Origin: an uncultured Hyphomonadaceae bacterium
GTDB taxonomy: Bacteria; Pseudomonadota; Alphaproteobacteria; Caulobacterales; Hyphomonadaceae
Length of the DNA stretch: 6,039 bases
Direction: 5' to 3'
NCBI GenBank assembly: GCA_938049795.1
Contig: CALLCD010000033.1
Coordinates: forward strand, 1 to 6,039
This document shows positions 1 through 5,420 of the stretch, one piece after another. Both the position numbers and the translations under genes were made by a program. Position 1 is the first letter of the stretch. Every line of letters begins with the position of its first letter. The notes below the pieces were generated by a model that saw only the letters and a program-made list of their open reading frames with translations, had not been told where the DNA came from and did not search any database.

Positions 1-845
1 AGCAGGACCACAGCTTGCGAGAAGACGCGGGTGCCCATGCTGTGGGCGATGACGTGGAGCTGTCCGCCCTCGGGCAGCGTGTCCTGGATTTGTAGAATAA
101 AGTTTGCAAGCGCGCGGGCGCTGACGTCGGCATCGACCTGATCGTTGAAATATTCGGTCAGACGGGCGTTTGAGGGCCATGAGAAGTAGAAGACGGGGCC
201 GGTAAAGCCGGTGTCGCTTTTGAGTTGGGCGGCGCGGAAGGCCCCTGCGCGGAAGGAAACGTTGAAGCCGTGGACATAGAGGATGGCGTCGCGCTCGTCG
301 CTCTGGGCGAAGAGGTCTGCCACGGTGGTTTCGAACATTTGATGGCTTGCGAAGGGCTCTGGCGCGCGCAGGAAGGAGAATACGCGGGCGCGGTCGTCCT
401 CGGTGACGGCGCGGCGGTCGCTGCTGAAGCTGCGGATTTTGTCGCCTGGCCGGTGGAGAATAGGGATGGTGACGACCACCTCGCCGGTTTCAAGCCGTGT
501 TGTGGTGGGAAGCTGTACGGTTTCAGCGCTGACGGGATAGGCGGATTGGGCGGTTTCTGGCTCGGTGCCGTAACCGCGCTGGCCGGTTTCGTCGGTGGTG
601 GCGCGGTTGCGATTGGTGCCGTAGATGACGCGGACGCAGGTGTAGCCTTCGGATGTGCACGGGGCGGCGGTGTCCGTTTGGGTGAAGACGGGCTCTGGCG
701 CGCGGGCGGGGCCTGGAGCGGTCGGTGCGGCGATGACGGGCGCAGGGGGCGGCGGCGGTGGTGGCTCGCTCTGCGCGACGGGCGGGCCATTGCTGGCGCA
801 GGCCGCAAGAGTTATGATTAGGCTCACCCAGACTATACGCATCAT
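1..845 (-). CDS. DUF900-type alpha/beta hydrolase lipoprotein (3' end outside window)
   Basis: This is an open minus-strand frame from ATG 845 to the window edge: 281 codons, with the C-terminus missing. The N-terminus has a short hydrophobic signal ending in the lipobox LAAC, so Cys16 should be lipidated after signal peptidase II cleavage. Residues about 23-52 are a Pro/Ala-rich linker with a run of seven prolines, probably a flexible tether. The folded part starts near VIYGTNR (73-79), a typical DUF900 entry motif. It continues through VHGFN (191-195, oxyanion-loop type) to AHSMG with putative nucleophile Ser269. The catalytic Asp and His would lie beyond the window. The substrate is unknown; the family is esterase-like. 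Cys63 and Cys70 could form a disulfide. A second ATG at 842 is in frame, but 845 fits the ribosome-binding site better. The gene is divergent from hisH with no evident functional link. The family call is by motif recognition. Confidence 0.88.
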   Translation of the reverse strand, partial: MMRIVWVSLIITLAACASNGPPVAQSEPPPPPPPAPVIAAPTAPGPARAPEPVFTQTDTAAPCTSEGYTCVRVIYGTNRNRATTDETGQRGYGTEPETAQSAYPVSAETVQLPTTTRLETGEVVVTIPILHRPGDKIRSFSSDRRAVTEDDRARVFSFLRAPEPFASHQMFETTVADLFAQSDERDAILYVHGFNVSFRAGAFRAAQLKSDTGFTGPVFYFSWPSNARLTEYFNDQVDADVSARALANFILQIQDTLPEGGQLHVIAHSMGTRVFSQAVVL

Positions 846-852
846 ACTGTGT

Positions 853-861
853 CCCTCCCCT
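853..861 (-). promoter_or_regulatory. Ribosome binding site of the lipoprotein gene
   Basis: The minus strand reads AGGGGAGGG here, seven bases before ATG 845 and ten before ATG 842. It is a strong, well-spaced Shine-Dalgarno sequence and supports 845 as the start. Confidence 0.75.
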
Positions 862-864
862 GTA

Positions 865-884
865 GGATAACCGAAGATTTATCC
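865..884. repeat. 6-bp inverted repeat between divergent genes
   Basis: GGATAA (865-870) and TTATCC (879-884) are perfect inverted copies separated by eight bases. They sit just upstream of the lipoprotein ribosome-binding site, in the 94-base gap between the divergent starts. The repeat could be a dimeric regulator operator or a small hairpin. A 6-bp match can arise by chance. I see no convincing -35/-10 promoter pair in this gap on either strand. Confidence 0.35.
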
Positions 885-939
885 CGCGGCCAGAGCGAGG
901 TGATTGCGGCGGGGCGTGATTGGCTCTAAAGACGCGTTT

Positions 940-1581
940 ATGCAGACAATTGCCCTGATAGATTATGGCTCTGGCAACATCCATTCGGCTGCGCGGGCGC
1001 TTCGGGCCGGAGCGGATCTGGCCGGTGTGGCGTGCGAGATCGAGCTAGTGGATAAGCCGGAAAGATTGGTGCGCGCGGACAGGATTGTGCTGCCGGGTGT
1101 GGGGCATTTTGCCGATTGTATGGCGGGGCTCAAAGCGCGGACGGGGCTGATCGAGGCGCTTGAGGCGGCCTGTCTTACGGGCGGAAAGCCGTTTTTGGGG
1201 ATTTGTGTGGGCATGCAGCTTATGGCCGATATGGGGCTTGAGGACGGCGAAACAGCCGGTTTGGGCTGGATTTCGGGGGTTGTGACGCCGATTGCGCCCA
1301 AGGGCGGGCTGGCGGTGCCGCATATGGGATGGAACGAGATTACGCCCACACGACCCCACCCTATCCTGCGGGGTTTGGAGGACTTATCCCACGTTTATTT
1401 CGTTCATTCATATGGGTTTGAGTCTGTTTCGGAGTCTACTATTGCGGCGACGACCGAGTATGGGCAGACGGTGACGGCGGCGGTGGCGCGGGACAATCTC
1501 TTCGGCACGCAATTCCACCCCGAGAAAAGTCAAAAAGCCGGGCTGCAAATGCTGGCAAATTTTGTAAAATGGACCCCATGA
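940..1581 (+). CDS. hisH: Imidazole glycerol phosphate synthase, glutamine amidotransferase subunit HisH
   Basis: This 213-residue class I glutamine amidotransferase, of normal family length, hydrolyses glutamine and channels ammonia to HisF. Together they convert PRFAR to imidazole glycerol phosphate and AICAR in the cytoplasm. Visible motifs are the N-terminal IALIDYGSGN, the LPGVG oxyanion-side loop (51-55), the nucleophile elbow GICVGMQ with Cys89, and QFHPEKSQ with His193 and Glu195 completing the triad. PHMGWNE and YFVHSYGF are also typical of HisH. All catalytic residues are intact. ATG 940 was chosen because HisH proteins start only a few residues before the DYGSGN motif, although no good Shine-Dalgarno precedes it. 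A GAGGTGA at 897-903 lies before in-frame TTG 904 and GTG 916, which would add 12 or 8 residues. The stop overlaps hisA by ATGA, implying co-translation. Its obligate partner gene hisF is not in the window. Confidence 0.97.
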   Translation: MQTIALIDYGSGNIHSAARALRAGADLAGVACEIELVDKPERLVRADRIVLPGVGHFADCMAGLKARTGLIEALEAACLTGGKPFLGICVGMQLMADMGLEDGETAGLGWISGVVTPIAPKGGLAVPHMGWNEITPTRPHPILRGLEDLSHVYFVHSYGFESVSESTIAATTEYGQTVTAAVARDNLFGTQFHPEKSQKAGLQMLANFVKWTP

Positions 1582-2312
1582 GCATGTTTAACCTCTATCC
1601 GGCGATTGATTTGAAAGATGGCGGCTGTGTGCGGCTGATCCGTGGGGACATGGACCAAGCGACGGAATTTAACGCTGATCCGGGCGATCAGGCGGCGAAA
1701 TTTGCGAAAATGGGCTTTAATCGGCTGCATGTGGTCGATTTGAACGGTGCTTTTGATGGGCGGGCGAGCAATGCGGGGGCGGTGGATGCAATTTTGAAGC
1801 AGACGGATGTACCGGTGCAGCTTGGCGGGGGCATCCGCACGCGGGCCGATATTGACCGGTGGCTGGAGGCGGGCATATCGCGTGTGATCCTTGGGACGGC
1901 GGCATTGCACGACCCTGAACTGGTGCGCACGGCGGCGCGGGCCTTGCCGGAACAGATTGTGGTCGGAATTGACGCGATTGACGGCATGGTGGCGGTGGAA
2001 GGCTGGGCGGAAACCTCGGATATGGCGGCGACCGAACTTGCCAAAGCGTTTGAAGGGTGCGGTGTGGCGGCGATTGTGGCGACCGATATTGGGCGCGACG
2101 GGATGAAAACGGGCGTAAATGTCGGATTTACGGGCGAATTGGCCGATGCGGTGTCGATTCCGGTGATTGCGTCGGGTGGGGTCAAGGCGGTGTCGGATAT
2201 TTCGGCGTTGCGCGCGCGGGCGGGCGTGCATGCGGTTGAGGGGGCGATCTTGGGCCGCGCGCTTTATGATGGGGATATTGACCCGCGCGAGGCGATTTTG
2301 GCTGCGGGTTAA
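1578..2312 (+). CDS. hisA: ProFAR isomerase HisA
   Basis: This 244-residue (beta/alpha)8-barrel enzyme carries out the Amadori rearrangement of 5'-ProFAR to PRFAR, the substrate of HisH-HisF, in the cytoplasm. Seen directly: LYPAIDLKDG with the first catalytic acid Asp11; LGGGIRT; VVGIDAIDG with the second catalytic acid Asp132, in the position of the E. coli/Thermotoga acid; TDIGRDGMKTG; ASGGV for phosphate binding; and a C-terminal EGAILGRALYDG phosphate loop. Asp rather than a glycine-type substitution at the key sites, and the single-function HisA pattern, argue against the actinobacterial PriA variant. The start at 1578 gives an ATGA overlap with hisH. In-frame ATGs at 1569 (adds three residues) and 1584 (removes two) are also possible, and none has a strong Shine-Dalgarno. 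No clear terminator follows; the next 45 bases lead into the cobalamin leader. Confidence 0.97.
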   Translation: MSMFNLYPAIDLKDGGCVRLIRGDMDQATEFNADPGDQAAKFAKMGFNRLHVVDLNGAFDGRASNAGAVDAILKQTDVPVQLGGGIRTRADIDRWLEAGISRVILGTAALHDPELVRTAARALPEQIVVGIDAIDGMVAVEGWAETSDMAATELAKAFEGCGVAAIVATDIGRDGMKTGVNVGFTGELADAVSIPVIASGGVKAVSDISALRARAGVHAVEGAILGRALYDGDIDPREAILAAG

Positions 2313-2325
2313 CCGTTTCTGGCGA

Positions 2326-2354
2326 TTGACGGCCCTGCCCGCCCGCCTTAAAGA
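2326..2354 (+). promoter_or_regulatory. Candidate promoter of the cobalamin uptake operon
   Basis: TTGACG (2326-2331) is a near-perfect -35 element. A 17-base spacer and a weak -10-like TAAAGA (2349-2354) follow. Transcription from here would begin near 2361, at the 5' edge of the riboswitch, where one would expect it. The -10 matches the sigma-70 consensus at only three of six positions, so position and spacing carry the call. Confidence 0.5.
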
Positions 2355-2357
2355 CAC

Positions 2358-2530
2358 GGCAGATGGTGCTGGCCGGAGGGTCAGCTAAGAGGGAAGCTGG
2401 TGGAAAACCGGCGCTGTGCCCGCAACTGTAAGCCCTGAGCTTATGGCCAATATGCCACTGAAACCCCTGTTTTGTACGGGCTTTGGGAAGGCGGCCGGAC
2501 GCGCAAGAGGGGTAAGTCAGGAAACCTGCC
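2358..2530 (+). promoter_or_regulatory. Cobalamin (adenosylcobalamin-type) riboswitch
   Basis: The conserved blocks of the B12 riboswitch appear in the right order. GGTGCT (2365-2370) opens the aptamer. TAAGAGGGAAGC follows (from about 2386), then a GCTGGT/ACCGGC hairpin, then the core GCTGTGCCCGCAACTGTAA (2413-2431). GCCACTG (2454-2460), GGGAAGGCGG (near 2485) and the B12 box AGTCAGGAAACCTGCC (2515-2530) complete it. GGCAG (2358-2362) can pair with CTGCC (2526-2530) to close the element as P1. All core blocks are intact. By family knowledge this RNA binds a cobalamin and represses the downstream uptake genes when the cofactor is abundant. Its position right before a TonB receptor-BtuF-BtuC operon fits. 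The exact 5' boundary, and the preference for adenosyl- versus aquo/methylcobalamin, cannot be settled by reading. Confidence 0.96.
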
Positions 2531-2563
2531 ATCGCGTCGTTCGTCCGGGGCCGGGAATAGCCT

Positions 2564-2589
2564 ATGGGACAGGGAGCGAGAGGTTCCAT
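2564..2589 (+). promoter_or_regulatory. Putative ribosome-binding-site hairpin in the riboswitch expression platform
   Basis: ATGGGAC (2564-2570) pairs with GTTCCAT (2583-2589) in a 7-bp stem with one G-U pair. The 12-base loop is purine-rich (AGGGAG, then CGAGAG). The best Shine-Dalgarno in the leader, GAGGT (2580-2584), spans the loop and the 3' stem, so the fold would partly hide it. It begins 34 bases after the B12 box, as expected of a translational expression platform. I could not identify a convincing L5 kissing partner. The rest of the leader up to 2697 holds an 11-base direct repeat and several possible start codons but no clear terminator. Confidence 0.45.
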
Positions 2590-2683
2590 TGAAACGGCAT
2601 GACCGGTCCGCCGTATGGGGGTTTATCCGCCATGGACTTCGCTGTTTTTGGACCTGTGCGTCGGCGCGTGCGGCTCGATCTGG

Positions 2684-2726
2684 ATGACTCTCTTAATATG
2701 TCTACTCGTAAAAATATGACTCTCTT
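2684..2726 (+). repeat. 11-base direct repeat flanking the btuB-type start
   Basis: ATGACTCTCTT occurs at 2684-2694 and again at 2716-2726, 32 bases apart and in different reading frames. The copies flank the proposed start codon at 2698. The second copy begins at an in-frame Met codon within the signal peptide. Function is unknown; a small duplication is possible. Confidence 0.5.
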
Positions 2727-4590
2727 CGTTTTGCTCTCTAGCAGCGCATTGGTGCTTGTCGAGCCCGCCATGGCTCAAGATCGCGAGGAGGTGGTGACGC
2801 TTGATCCGATCACAATTGTGGGGCTGCGGCCTGTGGCGGAAGAAGATGTGACCGTGAGCGTGACGGTTCTGGACCGTGAAGATCTGGCGGTGCGCAATAG
2901 CCCGCTTCTGGCCGATCAATTGCGCGCGGTGCCCGGGCTTGGCGTGTCGCGGAACGGGGCGGCTGGTGGGCTGACACAGGTGCGGTTGCGCGGGGCGGAG
3001 GCGAACCAGACGCTGGTGCTGGTGGACGGGATTGAAGTGTCCGATCCGATTACAGGCGAGACGGATTTCGGGCTTTGGTCGGGGCTGGATGCGGGGCGGA
3101 TCGAAGTGTTGCGCGGGGAGCAGTCGGCGCTGTTTGGCTCTGAAGCGATTGGCGGGGTGATCAATGTGGTCACCAACAAAACGGCTGGCTTTGCGGGGCT
3201 GGCCGAGCTTGGCTCGCGCGGATCATGGCGCCTTGATGGGCGCGCGGGGCTGGCGTTTGAGAATGATGGCTATGTCGTGGTTTCGACCGGTAATTCGATC
3301 ACGGGCGGGACGGATACGGCGGGGCTCGATGGCGAGACGGATGGCAGTCAGCATTATTCGGGGTCTGTGCGGGCGGGGGTGACGCTTTCGGGCTGGTCGC
3401 TGGCGGGGCTTTTGCGGTATGCGGACAGTTCGGTCGATTTTGACGAGGACACGAATTTTGACGGGGCGCTCGACAATAGTGCAGCCGAGATTGATAGCCA
3501 GCAATTGACGCTGGGCGGGTCGGTGTCGGGGGACGCGTTCGGGGTCAACCATTTGCTGCGGGCGAGTTATCACCTGACCGAGCGGGACACGCAAAATTCG
3601 GGGTTTGACAATGTCACCGATGGCGACAGGTTCGAAGTGGCTTACTCCCCTTCCCTGACGATTGAGACGGGCGAGGTGAGCCACACGTTTTCGGGGCTGA
3701 TCGAATATGAGGCGACGGATTTTGAGCGGCGGGATGCGCCGACGCTTTTTGGGGATCCGAACCAGGTGGCGGGGTTTAACACGCTGGGGCTGGTGGCGGA
3801 ATATGCGCTCGGGGTTGGGGCGGCGGATCTGAACGGGTCTGTCCGCTTTGACGAGAATGATGGCCTGTTTGACGATGCGGTGACGTGGCGGATTGGCGGC
3901 GGGTACAGGTTTGAGGCGATTGGCGGACGGGTGCGGGCCTCGGTGGGCGAAGGGGTGACCAATCCGACGTTTACGGAATTGTTCGGGTTTTTCCCCGGAA
4001 CGTTTGTGGGCAATCCGGATCTTGTGGCCGAGCGGTCGCTGGGCTGGGAGATTGGCTGGGACCAGAGCTTTGGGCCTGTGACCGCCTCGCTGACTTATTT
4101 TTCGGCGGAGCTGGAAGACGAGATTTTCACGGCGTTTGACGCGAATTTCAATTCGACCTCGCAGAACCGCGACGGTGACAGTGAGCGGCAGGGTGTGGAG
4201 TTTGGCGCGCGCTGGCAGGTGAGCGATGCGCTGGAGATTGCCGGACAGGCGACGTGGCTCGATAGCGATGACGATGCGGGGGTGGCCGAAATTCGCGTGC
4301 CGGACTGGACGGCAGCGCTGTCGGCGAGCTGGCAGGCGGAGGCGGGCTGGCGGGCTGGCGTGGCGCTTGATCTGGTCGGGGAGCAGACGGATTTGAACTT
4401 TGGGACATTTCCGGCGAGCACGGTCACACTTCCGGTATATGCCTTGCTCTCGGCGAGCCTTGATGTTCCTGTGACTGAACGGCTGGCGATAACGGTTCGA
4501 GGTGAGAATTTGGCAGACAGTGCGGCGCAGGATGTGTTCGGGTTTAACCGCACGGGAGCGGCGGGCTTTATCGGGCTTCGCTTTAGATGA
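2698..4590 (+). CDS. btuB: TonB-dependent outer-membrane receptor, probable vitamin B12 (corrinoid) transporter BtuB
   Basis: This 630-residue protein, close to E. coli BtuB in length, should import cobalamin or related corrinoids across the outer membrane using TonB energy. Residues 1-26 form a signal peptide with basic RK, a hydrophobic core and cleavage after AMA. A TonB-box-like LDPITIVG follows at 35-42. The plug domain spans about 48-161, with VRLRGAEANQTLVLVDGIEV, RIEVLRGEQSALFGSEAIGGVINVV and similar signatures. The remainder is a beta-barrel of alternating amphipathic strands ending in GLRFR. An acidic segment (Asp247, 249, 251, 255, 259) resembles calcium-binding loops of BtuB. The start at 2698 was chosen from the signal peptide. 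The frame is open to ATG 2599, which would add 33 residues with atypical codon use. The riboswitch upstream makes corrinoid the likely substrate; sequence alone could not exclude a siderophore. Its stop overlaps the next gene by ATGA. Confidence 0.93.
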   Translation: MSTRKNMTLFVLLSSSALVLVEPAMAQDREEVVTLDPITIVGLRPVAEEDVTVSVTVLDREDLAVRNSPLLADQLRAVPGLGVSRNGAAGGLTQVRLRGAEANQTLVLVDGIEVSDPITGETDFGLWSGLDAGRIEVLRGEQSALFGSEAIGGVINVVTNKTAGFAGLAELGSRGSWRLDGRAGLAFENDGYVVVSTGNSITGGTDTAGLDGETDGSQHYSGSVRAGVTLSGWSLAGLLRYADSSVDFDEDTNFDGALDNSAAEIDSQQLTLGGSVSGDAFGVNHLLRASYHLTERDTQNSGFDNVTDGDRFEVAYSPSLTIETGEVSHTFSGLIEYEATDFERRDAPTLFGDPNQVAGFNTLGLVAEYALGVGAADLNGSVRFDENDGLFDDAVTWRIGGGYRFEAIGGRVRASVGEGVTNPTFTELFGFFPGTFVGNPDLVAERSLGWEIGWDQSFGPVTASLTYFSAELEDEIFTAFDANFNSTSQNRDGDSERQGVEFGARWQVSDALEIAGQATWLDSDDDAGVAEIRVPDWTAALSASWQAEAGWRAGVALDLVGEQTDLNFGTFPASTVTLPVYALLSASLDVPVTERLAITVRGENLADSAAQDVFGFNRTGAAGFIGLRFR

Positions 4591-5420
4591 TGCGGATTGG
4601 GTCGCTCCTGCTTGGATTGGCCCTTGTGGGCTGTGGAGGGGAGCGGGTTTTGCCTGCGGTAGAGACGGAGGGCCCCGCGCGGCGGATTGTCAGTCTTGAT
4701 TTCTGTGCGGACCAATATGTGCTCAAGCTGGCGGATCGGGCGGACATATTGGCGCTGTCGTCTGAAGCGGTGATGGATCATTCCTATTTGCGGGCGGAAG
4801 CGGAAGGCTTGCCGCGCGTGCGTCCGCTGGCGGAAGATGCGCTTGCCTTGGCGCCGGATCTGATTGTGCGCTCTTATGGCGGCGGGCCGAACGCGCAAGT
4901 GTTTTTTGAGCGGGCGGGTGTCCGTATGCTGAATGTTGGCTGGGCGGGTGATCTGGATGCGGTCAAACGGGTGACGCGGGAGATGGCGGCAGGGCTCGGC
5001 CAAAGCGCGCGGGGCGAGGCGCTGGTGGCGGAGATGGACGCGCGGATTGAGGCCCTGCCCTCGCCTGCGGAGCCTGAGCGGCGTGTGCTTTACATGACAC
5101 CGACGGGGGTGACGAGTGGGCGCGGAACGCTGGTGGATGAGTTGATGAGCGCAGCGGGGCTGAGCAATTTCGAGACGCGGGCGGGCTGGCACAGTTTGCC
5201 GCTGGAGCGGTTGACGCGCGAGACGCCGGATATGGTGGCGACGTCTTTTTACGATATTGACGCGCTGGGGCAGGACATTTGGAGCGCGGCGCGGCATCCG
5301 GTGGCGCGTCGGCAGATCGAGATGCTGCCGGTGACGGAGCTGTCTGGTGCGTGGACGGCGTGCGGGGCGTGGTTTGTGCTGGACGCGGCAGAGGCGCTGG
5401 CGGGTGTGGGGGCGGAATGA
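4587..5420 (+). CDS. btuF: Corrinoid ABC transporter substrate-binding lipoprotein, BtuF type
   Basis: This 277-residue class III periplasmic binding protein should accept cobalamin after outer-membrane passage and deliver it to the BtuC-type permease. The N-terminus is a lipoprotein signal ending LVGC, so Cys16 is probably acylated and the protein membrane-anchored rather than freely soluble as in E. coli. The N-terminal lobe opens with RRIVSLDFCADQYVLKLAD (about 32-50), typical of the alphaproteobacterial BtuF/FepB-like group. ALAPDLIV and the long linking helix before residue 150 follow. The C-terminal lobe has GVTSGRGTLVDELMSAAGL and TPDMVATSF. Apart from Cys16, the only cysteines are Cys40 and Cys259, which could form a disulfide. 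The ATG overlaps the receptor stop by ATGA, and a second in-frame ATG follows at 4590. No own Shine-Dalgarno is evident, which suggests translational coupling. Corrinoid as substrate is inferred from the riboswitch; the fold itself is also used for siderophores. Confidence 0.9.
   Translation: MMRIGSLLLGLALVGCGGERVLPAVETEGPARRIVSLDFCADQYVLKLADRADILALSSEAVMDHSYLRAEAEGLPRVRPLAEDALALAPDLIVRSYGGGPNAQVFFERAGVRMLNVGWAGDLDAVKRVTREMAAGLGQSARGEALVAEMDARIEALPSPAEPERRVLYMTPTGVTSGRGTLVDELMSAAGLSNFETRAGWHSLPLERLTRETPDMVATSFYDIDALGQDIWSAARHPVARRQIEMLPVTELSGAWTACGAWFVLDAAEALAGVGAE

Noticed and set aside
158..821. Open frames of about 200 codons on both strands within the lipoprotein region (minus 158-808, plus 225-821)
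   Set aside because: One is Pro/Ser/Ala-rich and the other Gly/Ala-rich, both low complexity. The third minus frame gives a lipobox and DUF900 hydrolase motifs and is the real gene.
2313..2350. A GC-rich stretch after hisA as a possible terminator
   Set aside because: No stable stem-loop followed by a T tract is visible. The stretch is better explained as the promoter spacer of the cobalamin operon.
1530..2357. A 275-codon minus-strand open frame opposite hisA
   Set aside because: It is Arg/His-rich with no domain signature and lies over an intact hisA with all catalytic motifs. It is a shadow frame.
2606..2648. A possible terminator in the leader: GTCC and ATGG pairing with CCAT and GGAC, followed six bases later by five Ts
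   Set aside because: The stem needs a five-base bulge, is only 4+4 bp, and the T tract does not directly follow it. A translational switch at 2564-2589 is better supported.
4095..5297. A 400-codon open frame on the minus strand opposite the receptor and the binding-protein gene
   Set aside because: Its translation is dominated by Arg, Pro, His and Ser with no recognisable motif, as expected of the reverse strand of GC-rich genes. The plus-strand genes here have clear family signatures and ATGA coupling.
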